Assembly (NCBI GenBank): GCA_012295275.1
Contig: CM022665.1
Span: 17,460,410-17,524,409 of the forward strand
Origin: Chrysomallon squamiferum
Lineage: Eukaryota > Mollusca > Gastropoda > Neomphalida > Peltospiridae
Direction: 5' to 3'
DNA: 64,000 nt
The position numbers were made by a program, and so were the translations under genes. The notes under the pieces were generated by a model. It was given only the letters and a program-made list of their open reading frames with translations, made no database searches and was not told where the DNA came from. Positions 42,885-56,005 of the stretch are shown here, piece after piece. Within the stretch, counting starts at the first letter, position 1. The number at the start of each line of letters is the position of its first letter.

Positions 42885-43350
42885 CTAAAATAAAAGTAAA
42901 AGCTATTATAAAACATTTATTAAACTTCTAAAGTAGGAAAGCATGAACTATATCAGTGAAATAAAATTATGATATAATTTTCACTCTGGGGTATAATTAT
43001 AAATTAGTATCCAAACATTCATTGCATGGTCCAAATAAAGGAAATCGTAATAATTATTTTGGTCAAAATGTTTTAGTTTTTCTTTCCATTGAAAATGATG
43101 ACATATTCCTCTTTTTCTATCTGTGGTCCACAGAGTCATCTGAATCTGTTTCAAATGTCTCATCTCTTTCATTGTGTGGATTCATGGTTTTAAAATGTAA
43201 TAAAATTACAAAGTATAAGAGAATAGAATCTTAACTGAGTAGAATATTATTTGCCAAAAATGCTACATACTAAAATGTTAATTAAACAATTAACAAATCC
43301 CAAACATAAATTCTGACATTGAGTCTCTTTAATCTGAGCCCTGTTTTCTC

Positions 43351-43562
43351 TTAGTCTACAGGTGCATCCATAAGTTCAATACACTCATAGGAGTCCTTTT
43401 TGAAAAGGTACAGAAATTGCAACATATCCAGACAATTTTTCTGTTAAGAAATTTAAAGAAAAAAATGTGCCTGGATCTGTCAATCTTTGTGAAAGAGCCT
43501 ATTGTATGAAAGGTGATGATTTTTGTTGCATTTTTGGGGCCTGAAATTTCTAAAAGGCAAAT
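43351..43562 (-). other. Candidate terminal coding exon, unidentified gene
   Basis: After acceptor CCATTTTCAG the minus strand reads LEISGPKNATKIITFHTIG, then FTKIDRSRHIFFFKFLNRK. With one extra base in an A5 run it continues NCLDMLQFLYLFKKDSYECI and ends ELMDAPVD at TAA 43351-43353. Codon usage and acceptor look exon-like, but no family is recognised and the frame needs a repair, so this is tentative. Confidence 0.28.
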
Positions 43563-45658
43563 CTGAAAATGGACCAACTTAATCCTAAACCGTAGTCAAA
43601 GGAATCAAATTCAAGAAATTTTATGCAATATTTAAATATTTTCAGAATAATATGCAATATTTTTCTTCTTTTTAATTTTAATTTTTTTATTATTATTATT
43701 TTTTTTTTTTTTTACTTTATTCCTCCCATTATTTCCATTATATTGGGGTTTATCGGTATGCCTGTGGAGAAAAAAGTATTTTATGCTGAGCGACCAACAA
43801 GTATAAACATTGACCACTGACTAAATATTATTCTATTAATATCTTGTTAATAAAACAAATTCTTTGATTAAGTATACTTCATAGAATGAAAGTAATATCT
43901 AAAATCTTGTCACTTATTTGGAAAAATTGATTAGTTTCCAAGAGCTACTGATCATTTTCTGATTCATCTGCCATATTTTTAAATTTTTGTTTTACTAATA
44001 ATAAATATGTTGTGTAATTATATTTTGTTTTCATTTAAATTAATTTCACAGCTCTGCATTGTTTCATCACATCTGCTGCTACTTACGTTATTATTTTGCC
44101 AAAATATCTGTCAGTCATCACATACTGAAATAAAAGAATTAATATAACTCAGAAATATAATTATGATATGCATTATAAAAATAACATTCAGTAAATAAAA
44201 TGTGTGTATCTGTGTGTATCTGTGTGCACCACTTTTTTTCTGTATATTTATCACACATTACAGAGTAACAGAAACTAAATATATGTGGTATATGAGGTCA
44301 AATGTTAACAAATTATTCCTTACTAATCACTGAAATACAAATTAGTATTATAAAAGTGAGATTATTATTAAGGCCTACTGAATTTCATTATTTCTAAATA
44401 TTGAGATGTATTACAGTTAATGCCAATAATTAATGATTGTTATAACAAATACAGTTACATATATGCATTTTATAGTTTCTTTGTCCTTATTATCTTTCAT
44501 ATATTGTTAAATCAGTTATAGTGTTAGATGATAAAATAATATCATGTAAAATATTTTTCATAAATTAATTTGTTAGTATATTTATTTTATATAAAAAATA
44601 ATTTGCCTTGAAGCACATTAATTCTGTCTAGACACTAGAAAGAAATAACATCAAACAAGATATATATGCAATTAAAAGCCTGTTAGTCTATGGACTGCAG
44701 CTGTGAAAAGTGTTATGGTTTGTTAAAAACTATTTTATTATAAATCTTATTATATGTATTATATATTCCTGCCACTAAATATGCAATTTTAATATTCACA
44801 CAGTCCAACATAATAGCTATTTCTGATATAATTTAATACAGTTAAAGTGTTTATGTAAGACAGCACAATTTAAATTAATTATAATTTAATGATTTACATG
44901 TATGTGATAAAATAGTAATAAATTTACAAAAAAATGAATCTGCTCAGTTCTCTTTGAATTTTCTGATCACATTCTCTAATTTATAATATGACTTTAAGCA
45001 TTTATTTTCTGCTTTTAATATTAAATTTAAGTAAATATGAAAGATTATACCTTTTTTATTTGCTTTTTATTCATTTCAGCTATTGTAAAACTGTATAGAA
45101 CAATTGCTTGTGTGAAATAGTAATTACGTAGCTATCTGAGTATTTGATCAAAACATTAAATTTTTAGCTGTGTTGCTGAAGTCTAAATTACCATCTTCTT
45201 TATAAACTTTTCAGTTTCTGAAAATTAATAGTTTTTGCAAATTTTTATATATTTAAATTGTAATTATTAAGTTATTACAAGGGAAATAACAGCAATATGA
45301 AACTGTTGTGCCCCTGCAAATTTGATCTATGTTAGTGGGCCTCCTGCTGAAAAGGCCTAATATAATATTAAAAACAATACATACGAAAATACTTGAAAAA
45401 AATGTATTGCATTTAAAAATTATTGAAAAACTGAAAATGTGCCTGTAACGTCTGCTGGATTAATATAATGATTTACAAACTAGAAATTTTTATCTTCTGA
45501 ATTCTCTTTTTCATTTAACACTTATAGCGTTTTGTAATTTTATAAATAATAATCTAAAATACATTATGTATGTTTCATTTATTTGGTTTTGTGTGATGGT
45601 AAATGATAAAATATTTATTTATTTATATTTTTATCATCATCATCATTATTATCTCATT
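43563..45658. other. Intergenic, AT-rich
   Basis: Apart from the candidate exon above, only poly-T at 43699-43713 and a short AAGGGAAATAAC...TGTGCCC repeat relic at 45275-45330, related to those at 46990 and 50620. Confidence 0.5.
44087..44124 (-). other. Candidate 38-bp internal exon, unidentified gene
   Basis: TTCTTTTATTTCAG and GTAAGTAGC, both near-consensus, bracket 38 bp encoding YVMTDRYFGKII. The phase does not match the 43351-43562 piece directly, so other exons would be needed. Confidence 0.3.
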
Positions 45659-45901
45659 CAATATCATTATTAATATTATTATTGTTAGTAATGGTAGTAG
45701 CAATAGTAAGGATCACAGGTTTTTTAAACCTCTAAAATAATTTCATTTTCACATAAATTTGGTAAATAAATCTCTGCTAGTTAAAAATCTGTCAGGAAAT
45801 AATATGTGAACTAATGGTATGAGCCCTTAATTGTGGATAATCAATATATTTTGTAAAACTAATAATTCAAAAACTAATAAGAATAAAAAAAAAAAAAACA
45901 A

Positions 45902-45940
<39 letters not shown>

Positions 45941-46647
45941 GATAATAATAAAAAGAAAAGTATTTAATTTAATAAAATTTGAAATTAAAACTGTTGGTAA
46001 CAATTAAAGCAGAATGTCCGTAAAAATTTTATTTCCTTGTTTTTTTTAAATGACATAACAGCTGATTCTCAAGTTATACAGTATTATAACAGTTAGATTA
46101 ATTACAAAATTTAATACTTTAGATTTAGCAACAAAAGAATTTATATAATAACTAAAACAAATTAAAAAATAACCAAGAAAATAAAAATTTACTTATATGA
46201 TTTTTTTCTTCACACTCCTTTACTCTTTAAATATTTTTTACATTTTTATATTCTTAATTAGCTTGACCAGACAATTCTGTTAGGAGCATCTTACAGTGTC
46301 CAAGGGTTCATAATTTGGATTAAAGAACCTATTTTAAGTTTGTAAATTTTGTATTGATATTTATCTTAATGTGTCTCTGTCAGGCCTGTTGCAAATTAAA
46401 GTGAAACTTCAGAATTGTGCAAAAAGGTTTACTTAAGCAGGAAAATAATATTACATTTGTAAATTTTCTGTCTTAAACAATAAGGTGTGCACCTTTATTT
46501 TCTTTCATTTAAAAAAACAATAAAAAAAAAAAAAAAAAAAATAAAAAATAAAAACAACATCTTGTTTTAATAATATACTGGTTAAATTACCATATACTCT
46601 ATACATACTCATGATACCGCTGGCAGAAATCAAAGCAGCAGCATCAT

Positions 46648-46678
<31 letters not shown>

Positions 46679-47067
46679 AATAATGTTGTCAGAAATTTAA
46701 TTTTAAAATTAAAATAATTAATTAAAAAAACACACACACACAAAAAACGAACTTACAGAATACAACATCGTCCCTTGAAAGCCTATACTTGAAGATTAAT
46801 TTATTTAAGTGATTAATTCTTGTATTAATTTTTTATTCCTAAAAAGTGTATGAACTCTAACAAATAACAAAATGTTATTTATATTAAAACCTTGTTTCCA
46901 CTTTCATGGTTTTCTAGCAGTTTTCTATTTCTGGATAAACTGACACATCTATTTCCCAGAATTGAAAGTGAAACTAAAATTTAATCAGAAAATTAATTAC
47001 AAGGGAAATAATAATAAGATGAGAGTTATGTGCCCTTGGATATTTCATAAGCCCAATCTTAACTCTT

Positions 47068-47081
47068 GAAAATAATAACAA

Positions 47082-47150
<69 letters not shown>
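47068..47150. repeat. (AAT)n/(ATT)n inverted microsatellite
   Basis: AAT units switch to ATT units, forming a perfect hairpin-capable palindrome. The same block is expanded in copy 2 (63126-63215). Confidence 0.9.
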
Positions 47151-47729
47151 GAAACCTAAGGTTTTAACCAGTATATTAAATTTTGTAGACAAGTTATTTG
47201 CTAGTCTGTAATTTTTATTTGTCGGCTAATATGGGGAGTAATGATATGAGGCCTTAATTAGGATAATTGATTTCTTTTTAAATAATAATAATAATAATTA
47301 ACTAATTAATTAATTAATTAATTAATTAATTAGTTAAAATATTAAAAAATTCAAAAAAAAAATCAAAAAAAAATCGATCCCACCATAAGTGGTCGTGTAT
47401 AGTATATTCTCCTGCGTGAAAGAACAAAATGTGTTAATAAACTTTATAACGTGTATGCATGATTAGATATAGTCACATAGGACATACATTGTTTATTCGC
47501 ATATATAACACAAATAAAAAAAAAAAAAAAAAAAAAAATCCTTTATTGGTGGACAAAAATAGATTGATACATTACTTTATAAAAGAGTTGTATTAATTTT
47601 ACATTTTATTTAAAGGCGCTAAATAAAACAGATGAAGTAAATAATAAATTACATTAAAATTTATCTTCAGTAATTAATTAATTAAATAAATAAATAAAAA
47701 TAAGGAAGAAGAAGGAAAAAAAAGTCCGG

Positions 47730-47900
47730 AAGCAAATGCTGCTGCTATTATTACTGTCAATACATAATTACCTCTTTCTCTGTGAACAAACTATCCAAAT
47801 CAGTCGTCTGCCAAGATCAGCAGACGTGACTTCAAGGTGTGACGTAACATTAAAACCAGAGCGTATGCAATATTGTCCTTACTGATAATTCAAAATTTCC
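47730..47900 (-). promoter_or_regulatory. Possible promoter/5' exon shared by both duplication copies
   Basis: A 170-bp stretch clearly less AT-rich than its surroundings, with a CRE/ATF-like TGACGTAA at 47840-47847 and, downstream on the minus strand, GAGAAAGAG|GTAATTATG, a splice-donor-like junction. Well conserved at 63750-63915 (TGACGTAA at 63858-63865). Function not established. Confidence 0.3.
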
Positions 47901-48389
47901 GAGTAAATAAATGTGTGCAGATTATTATTATTTATTATTGTTGTTGTTGTTGTTGTTGTTAGTAGTATGTATAGATATGGTTTTAACATTATTTTCATCT
48001 TTCAGCCATTAAATGTTTTCTCCCATTTGTCATTCTTATATGTATGCAGTCAGCTGATAAAAATATGTGAATTATTATTCATAAGTGATTTTTGTCTGTT
48101 TATTGTTTGTATGTTTAGTTTGATGACTCAAGCAGAAAACAAATTATGCAGTTACCATTTCAAATGAAATAACTTATGGTAATTAAAAAAAGAAAATGCA
48201 TATTAATAAAATATAAAATAGGAAGCCAAAGCCTGTTGTGCCCATAGTCATAAATCCGATACGTGTTAAAAGAAAACGATTCATTATTCAAAAGATTTGT
48301 ATTTGGGAATGGATGTTTAAAATTATCATTGCTGTATTATGGAGAATAAATGTTTGTAATTTTAATTTAATTAATTTAATTTTGTTAGT

Positions 48390-48408
48390 TTTCTTTTTTC
48401 TTTCTTTC

Positions 48409-48450
<42 letters not shown>

Positions 48451-48492
48451 TCTTCTTTTTATATGTATGTATGTATGTATAATTAAAGTATT

Positions 48493-48520
<28 letters not shown>
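48390..48520. repeat. Cluster of (ATT)n, (TATG)n and poly-T
   Basis: (ATT)n at 48410-48451, (TATG)n at 48462-48480 and poly-T at 48495-48524. Confidence 0.88.
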
Positions 48521-48526
<6 letters not shown>

Positions 48527-49662
48527 ATGTTTGTCTGTTTGTATTTCTGTAACTAAGTCTTTTTTTTTTCTTACTTTCAAAATGCAGTAAAATATTTTAA
48601 TAACTATTTAAAAAAAAATTAGTAAATAATAAATAAATACAAATAATAACTTTAAAATATATATATATTTTTTTATTTAATTATATTTGTATGTTTTCTT
48701 TCTTCTCTTTCATATATATGTATGCATGTATGTATGTATGATTTATTTTTCTCTAATATTCATTTGTTGTTAGGAATGACCTTTATTGCTTATTAAAAAG
48801 TTAAATAATAAATATGTTAAATCATCAAAAAATAGAATAGCTAAAATTGATTTTTGTCGCCATGCAGGGTTTACCCAGATCACATCATATAAGCAATTCA
48901 TGTACCAAACCATTTATCTGGTAAGACTGGGAGCAGGAGTTGTGGTGATTTCTGGATTTGTCAGATTTCAGGATAAAGGATAAAACTACTTAAAATATAA
49001 AATAAACAAAGAAAAATAAAGAAGAGATACAAATTAATATAATTCTAAACCAGGGTCTGTTTTACCTTCAATAATTACTTAAAATTCTTAAAATTCTTCT
49101 ATAGATTATGCTTTTCACAAGCACGTTGCATTTCTGCAATTCTTCTAGACATGATAAAGGAAAATGAAATTAAAGTGAAAGAAAAAAATATCTTGTTATG
49201 AGAGAATCACCTGTACACAGCAACATTTCTCTTGAACTGACTCAGCACAAACTAATAGAAAATACACCTAACTGAAAAGTAGTCTGTTAAAAAAATAGCT
49301 GGTTTTCTGCTTCCTCCAGATTTTGTTTGATGCCTGTAGTGTTTATAATATTAGCAGCAATTATTCTGATGTAATGTAGCTCTCGAATACATCACAGTAA
49401 CATAGTCAAAACATTTTAGGCTACAACAAATTTCTAATCAGTGATGTATAGAATCTTTATGATTCCAACTGAACCCAAACTTGATCACATGCTACCCAGT
49501 ATCTAGTGTTTTTCTCTATATTTATTGTTTTTGTTTCAGTTTTCTCACTACTTTTTGATTTACTTTGATGTTCTTTGCAAATATTTTAATGGTGTTATAA
49601 AATGCCATTACATCAGCCTTTCTGATTATTTTCAGGATTTGTTCTAAACTGCACATAATGAG

Positions 49663-49840
49663 ATTTAGGTAAATAACAATATCTAAAATGCAAAGCCTAG
49701 TGTTTAGATAAATCTGAATATATGAAATACACAGCCTTGTGTTTAGATAAATCAGAATATATAAAATACATGGTCTAATGTTTAGATAAATCACAATATC
49801 TAAAATACAGTCCAGTGTTTAGATATGTCAGAATTTCAGT
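49663..49840. repeat. 39-bp minisatellite, ~4 copies
   Basis: TGTTTAGATA recurs at about 49701, 49740, 49779 and 49816, each followed by ARTC..AATAT.TAAAATACA. The repeated YLNTRLCI-type ORF here is a by-product. Confidence 0.8.
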
Positions 49841-50559
49841 TGCTCAGTCTAGTCTTTAAGTAAACAAGAACAGAGATTTTAAGTATTTCTTTTATATTTT
49901 AATAAATATTTAATAATTATGTTTAAAGTTCTTTATAAATTAATGATTCATTCTGGTGAAAAGGAATGAAATATTAATAATACTGTTCTGATCAGATTAC
50001 TTAAGCAAATATTTATTTTCAGCCCTGAATAAATACAAAGGGAAGTGAAACAATAAAATATCATGCAGAGTCTACAATTGTTCTTCTTTTGACATTCTAT
50101 GATTTACAAATACAATTATTATATTTTAAATTAAGATTTCTGCTAATGTTTCTAGAGTTAATAACTTTTACTATTAAATTATATTTTATATGTAATAAAA
50201 TCTGACTTTTTCAGTCTGTATATAAGTTAGCTAAAACTAATTATTAAAACAACCAAATTATTTTTGTTCTATTTACAAATCTAATAAAATATTTAAAAAT
50301 AACTTTTCAAGATGCAGTTGGCCTACTTCCACCATTATTTTTCTATTATTCTATATTAATTAAATATCTTGACTAATTTAAAATGAAGCTACAAGCCTAT
50401 TCAGTAGAAATGATCCCATAAATATATTCTTGAACATTAATGTTGGCATTATAAAGATGCTTGAGTGTAGTCTATAAACTGAAATTTTATTATTATTATT
50501 TATTTTCTTATTATCATTATTATTATGTTTATTTTCTTATATCATAATTAAGCCTGTTA

Positions 50560-50740
50560 AACAAGAATTCAGAGAGAACTGATGAAATATCCTTGGGCAC
50601 ACCAGTGTCTTTCTGCCATAATTTCCCTTGAAATTTTAAAATTAAACTTTACTTTGACTTTGAATTCATGGAAAATAGGTGAGTGAATTTATTAACAATT
50701 AGCAAACTGCTAAATCCAGGAAAACTTGATATCATATTTA
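50560..50740 (-). repeat. Inverted diverged copy of the ISRE-bearing repeat
   Basis: Reverse complement reads TCCTGGATTTAGCAGTTTGC, AATTCAAAGTCAAAGTAAAG, TTTCAAGGGAAATTATGGC, GTGTGCCCAAGGATATTTCA, colinear with 46910-47060. The ISRE itself is decayed in this copy. Confidence 0.6.
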
Positions 50741-50742
50741 TT

Positions 50743-50781
<39 letters not shown>

Positions 50782-51314
50782 TTATTATTATTAAGTGTGA
50801 ATGTTTTCTTCTATTTTTATAATTTTTAAATTAAATTTGTGAGACTTTAGGTTTGTACTATGATTATTTTCAAAATTTTAAATTTAGAGTTGATGGTATT
50901 TAACAATACCATATTGACAATAATCAGATTAAGTATTGTTTTATTTTTTTTATGTGAAGAACATTGCAAGTAATTGATTTATACTGCAAATGTATTTATT
51001 ATTTCACCTTTTTGCACAGTTGTCAGATTTGACTTTCAGTCAACATTAAACGTAACAAAGATGAAATAGCAGAAAGGGGAGGATAGAATGGTTAGATAAA
51101 GTTTGATCACTTCTGAATTACAATTTTAAAAATAGATAAAGTTAATATCTTCAATCCATGAATATCCTAAATCAGCTTGAAATTGAATAGTGTGAGTAAA
51201 TTTTAAAATGATTTTTCTCCTTTTTTCTGCTTCAGTGTGCATATAAATAATGAATGTTTTAATTATTAGTAGTAACAGTAGCAGTAGATGCTGCTGTTGT
51301 AAAACTATTAGTAG

Positions 51315-52975
51315 CGTAAGGGACCTAACTCTAATCTAGGTTAGTGAACACATATCACTAAAGGGAGATAAGTCTAATCGATATAATTTTTTCTTTGCTT
51401 AGTGAGTTCATCTTTGAATTTTTCTTTTGCACATATCACTAAAACGATACGAATTTTTCTTTGCTTATATATATATATATATATATATAGATATATAGGC
51501 AGACACACACACAAAACACACACACACACACATACACAGAGAAAAACCTCTGGTACTGAATTTATATACAATTCTAAAAGAAACAAAATTCAATTCATTA
51601 GAAATTGCCTGAAAATTTAAAAACAAACAAACTTCAGTATATTAATAAAATACAAAAGAAATAATAAATTCTGATATTAAAAAACGATTCTATCAAATGA
51701 CACAATAAATCATTTGGTTTACTGATTTTTTTATTATAAGAACAATAAGCAAATTTGACAGGATAGAATAAATAAATAAGTAAACAATGACAGAACCACT
51801 TTGAAATTTTAAAACGATCGAAACTCGGCGTATTTGGATTCCATTTATCGGATAATTATCGCATGTAAGCTTAGTGATTACATCTCACGTAAGGGACATA
51901 ACTCTAATCTAGGTTAGTGAACACATATCACTAAAGGGAGATAAGTCTAATCGATATAATTTTTTCTTTGCTTAGTGAGTTCATCTCACGTAAGGGACCT
52001 AACTCTCATCTTTTTGTGAGCACATATCACTAAAACGATATAAGTATAATCGATATGAATTTTTCTTTGCTTAGTAAATATATATATATATATATATATA
52101 TACAGGCAGACACACACACACAAACACACGCACACACACATACACAGAGAAAAACCTCTGGTACTGAATTTATATACAATTCTAAAAGAAACAAAATTCA
52201 ATTCATTAGAAATTGCCTGAAAATTTAAAAACAAACAAACTTCAGTATATTAATAAAATACAAAAGAAATAATAAATTCTGATATTAAAAAACGATTCTA
52301 TCAAATGACACAATAAATCATTTGGTTTACTGATTTTTTTATTATAAGAACAATAAGCAAATTTGACAGGATAGAATAAATAAATAAGTAAACAATGACA
52401 GAACAACTTTGAAATTTTAAAACGATCGAAACTCGGCGTTTTTGGATTCCATTTATCGGATAATTATCGCATGTAAGCTTAGTGATTACATCTCACGTAA
52501 GGGACATAACTCTAATCTAGGTTAGTGAACACATATCACTAAAGGGAGATAAGTCTAATCGATATAATTTTTTCTTTGCTTAGTGAGTTCATCTCACGTA
52601 AGGGACCTAACTCTCATCTTTTTGTGAGCACATATCACTAAAACGATATAAGTATAATCGATATGAATTTTTCTTTGCTTAGTAAATATATATATATATA
52701 TAGATATATAGGCAAACACACACACAAACACACACACACACACACATACACAGAGAAAAACCTCTGGTACTGAATTTATATACAATTCTAAAAGAAACAA
52801 AATTCAATTCATTAGAAATTGCCTGAAAATTTAAAAACAAACAAACTTCAGTATATTAATAAAATACAAAAGAAATAATAAATTCTGATATTAAAAAACG
52901 ATTCTATCAAATGATACATTAAATTATGTCCCTTTACTGATTTTTTTATTATAAGAACAGTAAGCAAAACTTATT
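51315..52975 (-). repeat. Satellite array, inverted arm (~2.7 monomers)
   Basis: Same ~607-bp monomer as the main array but opposite orientation. The anchor CGATCGAAACTCGGCG occurs near 51816 and 52424, ~607 bp apart. The array starts abruptly after unique sequence at GTAAGGGACCTAACTC. Confidence 0.93.
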
Positions 52976-54725
52976 TGACGATAATTAAACGATAAATGGA
53001 ATCCAAAAACGCCGAGTTTCGATCGTTTTAAAATTTCAAAGTGGTTCTGTCATTGTTTACTTATTTATTTATTCTATCCTGTCAACTTTGCTTATTGTTC
53101 TTATAATAAAAAAATCAGTAAATCAAATAATTTATTGTGTCATTTGATAGAATCGTTTTTTAATATCAGAATTTATTATTTCTTTTGTATTTTATTAATA
53201 TACTGAAGTTTGTTTGTTTTTAAATTTTCAGGCAATTTCTAATGAATTGAATTTTGTTTCTTTTAGAATTGCATATGAATTCAGTACCAGAGGTTTTTCT
53301 CTGTGTATGGGTGTGTGTGTGTTTTTTGTGTGTGTGTCTGCCTGTATATCTATATATATATATATATATTTACTAAGCAAAGAAAAATTCATATCGATTA
53401 TACTTATATCGTTTTAGTGATATGTGCTCACAAACAGATGAGAGTTAGGTCCCTTACGTGAGATGAACTCACTAAGCAAAGAAAAAATTATATCGATTAG
53501 ACTTATCTCCCTTTAGTGATATGTGTTCACTAACCTAGATTAGAGTTATGTCCCTTACGTGAGATGTAATCACTAAGCTTACATGCGATAATTATCCGAT
53601 AAATGGAATCCAAAAACGCCGAGTTTCGATCGTTTTAAAATTTCAAAGTGGTTCTGTCATTGTTTACTTATTTATTTATTCTATCCTGTCAACTTTGCTT
53701 ATTGTTCTTATAATAAAAAAATCAGTAAATCAAATAATTTATTGTGTCATTTGATAGAATCGTTTTTTAATATCAGAATTTATTATTTCTTTTGTATTTT
53801 ATTAATATACTGAAGTTTGTTTGTTTTTAAATTTTCAGGCAATTTCTAATGAATTGAATTTTGTTTCTTTTAGAATTGTATATGAATTCAGTACCAGAGG
53901 TTTTTCTCTGTGTATGGGTGTGTGTGTGTGTGTTTGTGTGTGTGTGTCTGCCTGTATATCTATATATATATATATATTTACTAAGCAAAGAAAAATTCAT
54001 ATCGATTATACTTATATCGTTTTAGTGATATGTGCTCACAAAAAGATGAGAGTTAGGTCCCTTACGTGAGATGAACTCACTAAGCAAAGAAAAAATTATA
54101 TCGATTAGACTTATCTCCCTTTAGTGATAAGTGTTCACTAAACTAGATTAGAGTTAGGTCCCTTACGTCAGATGTAATCACCAAGCCTATTAAAAATTTC
54201 TTCGATTAGACTTATCTCCCTTATGTGAGATGTGGTCACAAACATAGATTAGAGTTACGTCCCTTACGTGAGATGTAGTCACCAAGCAAAGAAAAAATTA
54301 TATCGATTAGACTTATCTCCCTTTAGTGATATGTGTTCACTAACCTAGATTAGAGTTAGGTCCCTTACGTGAGATGTAATCACTAAGCTTACATGCGATA
54401 ATTATCCGATAAATGGAATCTCCAAAAACGCCGAGTTTCGATCGTTTTAAAATTTCAAAGTGGTTCTGTCATTGTTTACTTATTTATTTATTCTATCCTG
54501 TCAACTTTGCTTATTGTTCTTATAATAAAAAAATCAGTAAATCAAATAATTTATTGTGTCATTTGATAGAATCGTTTTTTAATATCAGAATTTATTATTT
54601 CTTTTGTATTTTATTAATATACTGAAGTTTGTTTGTTTTTTTTTCAGGCAATTTCTAATGAATTGAATTTTGTTTCTTTTAGAATTGTATATAAATTCAG
54701 TACCAGAGGTTTTTCTCTGTGTATG

Positions 54726-54759
<34 letters not shown>

Positions 54760-55972
54760 CCTGCCTATATATATATATATATATATTTACTAAGCAAAGA
54801 AAAATTCATATCGATTATACTTATATCGTTTTAGTGATATGTGCTCACAAAAAGATGAGAGTTAGGTCCCTTACGTGAGATGAACTCACTAAGCAAAGAA
54901 AAAATTATATCGATTAGACTTATCTCCCTTTAGTGATATGTGTTCACTAACCTAGATTAGAGTTATGTCCCTTACGTGAGATGTAATCACTAAGCTTACA
55001 TGCGATAATTATCCGATAAATGGAATCTCCAAAAACGCCGAGTTTCGATCGTTTTAAAATTTCAAAGTGGTTCTGTCATTGTTTACTTATTTATTTATTC
55101 TATCCTGTCAACTTTGCTTATTGTTCTTATAATAAAAAAATCAGTAAATCAAATAATTTATTGTGTCATTTGATAGAATCGTTTTTTAATATCAGAATTT
55201 ATTATTTCTTTTTGTATTTTATTAATATACTGAAGTTTGTTTGTTTTTAAATTTTCAGGCAATTTCTAATGAATTGAATTTTGTTTCTTTTAGAATTGTA
55301 TATGAATTCAGTACCAGAGGTTTTTCTCTGTGTATGTGTGTGTGTGTGTGTTTTTGTGTGTGTGTCTGCCTGTATATCTATATATATATATATATATATT
55401 TACTAAGCAAAGAAAAATTCATATCGATTATACTTATATCGTTTTAGTGATATGTGCTCACAAAAAGATGAGAGTTAGGTCCCTTACGTGAGATGAACTC
55501 ACTAAGCAAAGAAAAAATTACTCACTAAGCAAAGAAAAAAAAATATATCGATTAGACTTATCTCCCTTTAGTGATATGTGTTCACTAACCTAGATTAGAG
55601 TTATGTCCCTTACGTGAGATGTAATCACTAAGCTTACATGCGATAATTATCCGATAAATGGAATCTCCAAAAACGCCGAGTTTCGATCGTTTTAAAATTT
55701 CAAAGTGGTTCTGTCATTGTTTACTTATTTATTTATTCTATCCTGTCAACTTTGCTTATTGTTCTTATAATAAAAAAATCAGTAAACCAAATAATTTATT
55801 GTGTCATTTGATAGAATCGTTTTTAATATCAGAATTTATTATTTCTTTTGTATTTTATTAATATACTGAAGTTTGTTTGTTTTTAAATTTTCAGGCAATT
55901 TCTAATGAATTGAATTTTGTTTCTTTTAGAATTGTATATGAATTCAGTACCAGAGGTTTTTCTCTGTGTATG

Positions 55973-56005
<33 letters not shown>

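Larger units (their letters stand above)
45660..47985. repeat. Segmental duplication, copy 1 (~2.3 kb)
   Basis: Matches 61908-64000 in the same orientation. Shared landmarks: TAGTAGCAATAGTA...GATCACAGG, AGCTTGACCAGACAATTCTG, GGTGTGCACCTTTATTTTC, GATACCGCTGGCAGAAATC, AGACAAGT..TTTGCTAGTC, GTCCGGAAGCAAATGCTG and GAGTAAATAAATGTGTGCAG. Copy 1 has 46815-47040 (including an ISRE-like GAAAGTGAAACT at 46964-46975), which copy 2 lacks. Offset about 16.25 kb at the left and 16.02 kb at the right. Confidence 0.88.
48521..51310. other. Intergenic between duplication copy 1 and the satellite
   Basis: Contains a 39-bp minisatellite (49663-49840) and an inverted diverged copy of the 46910-47060 repeat at about 50560-50740. 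A short ORF at 48786-48983 has no family signature. Confidence 0.5.

Noticed and set aside
46974-47192. Poly-Ile/Leu ORFs at 46974-47192 and 62952-63257
   Set aside because: Translations of (AAT)n/(ATT)n microsatellites.
48786-48983. 65-residue ORF ending VVVISGFVRFQDKG
   Set aside because: No family recognised and no upstream gene structure; left as intergenic.
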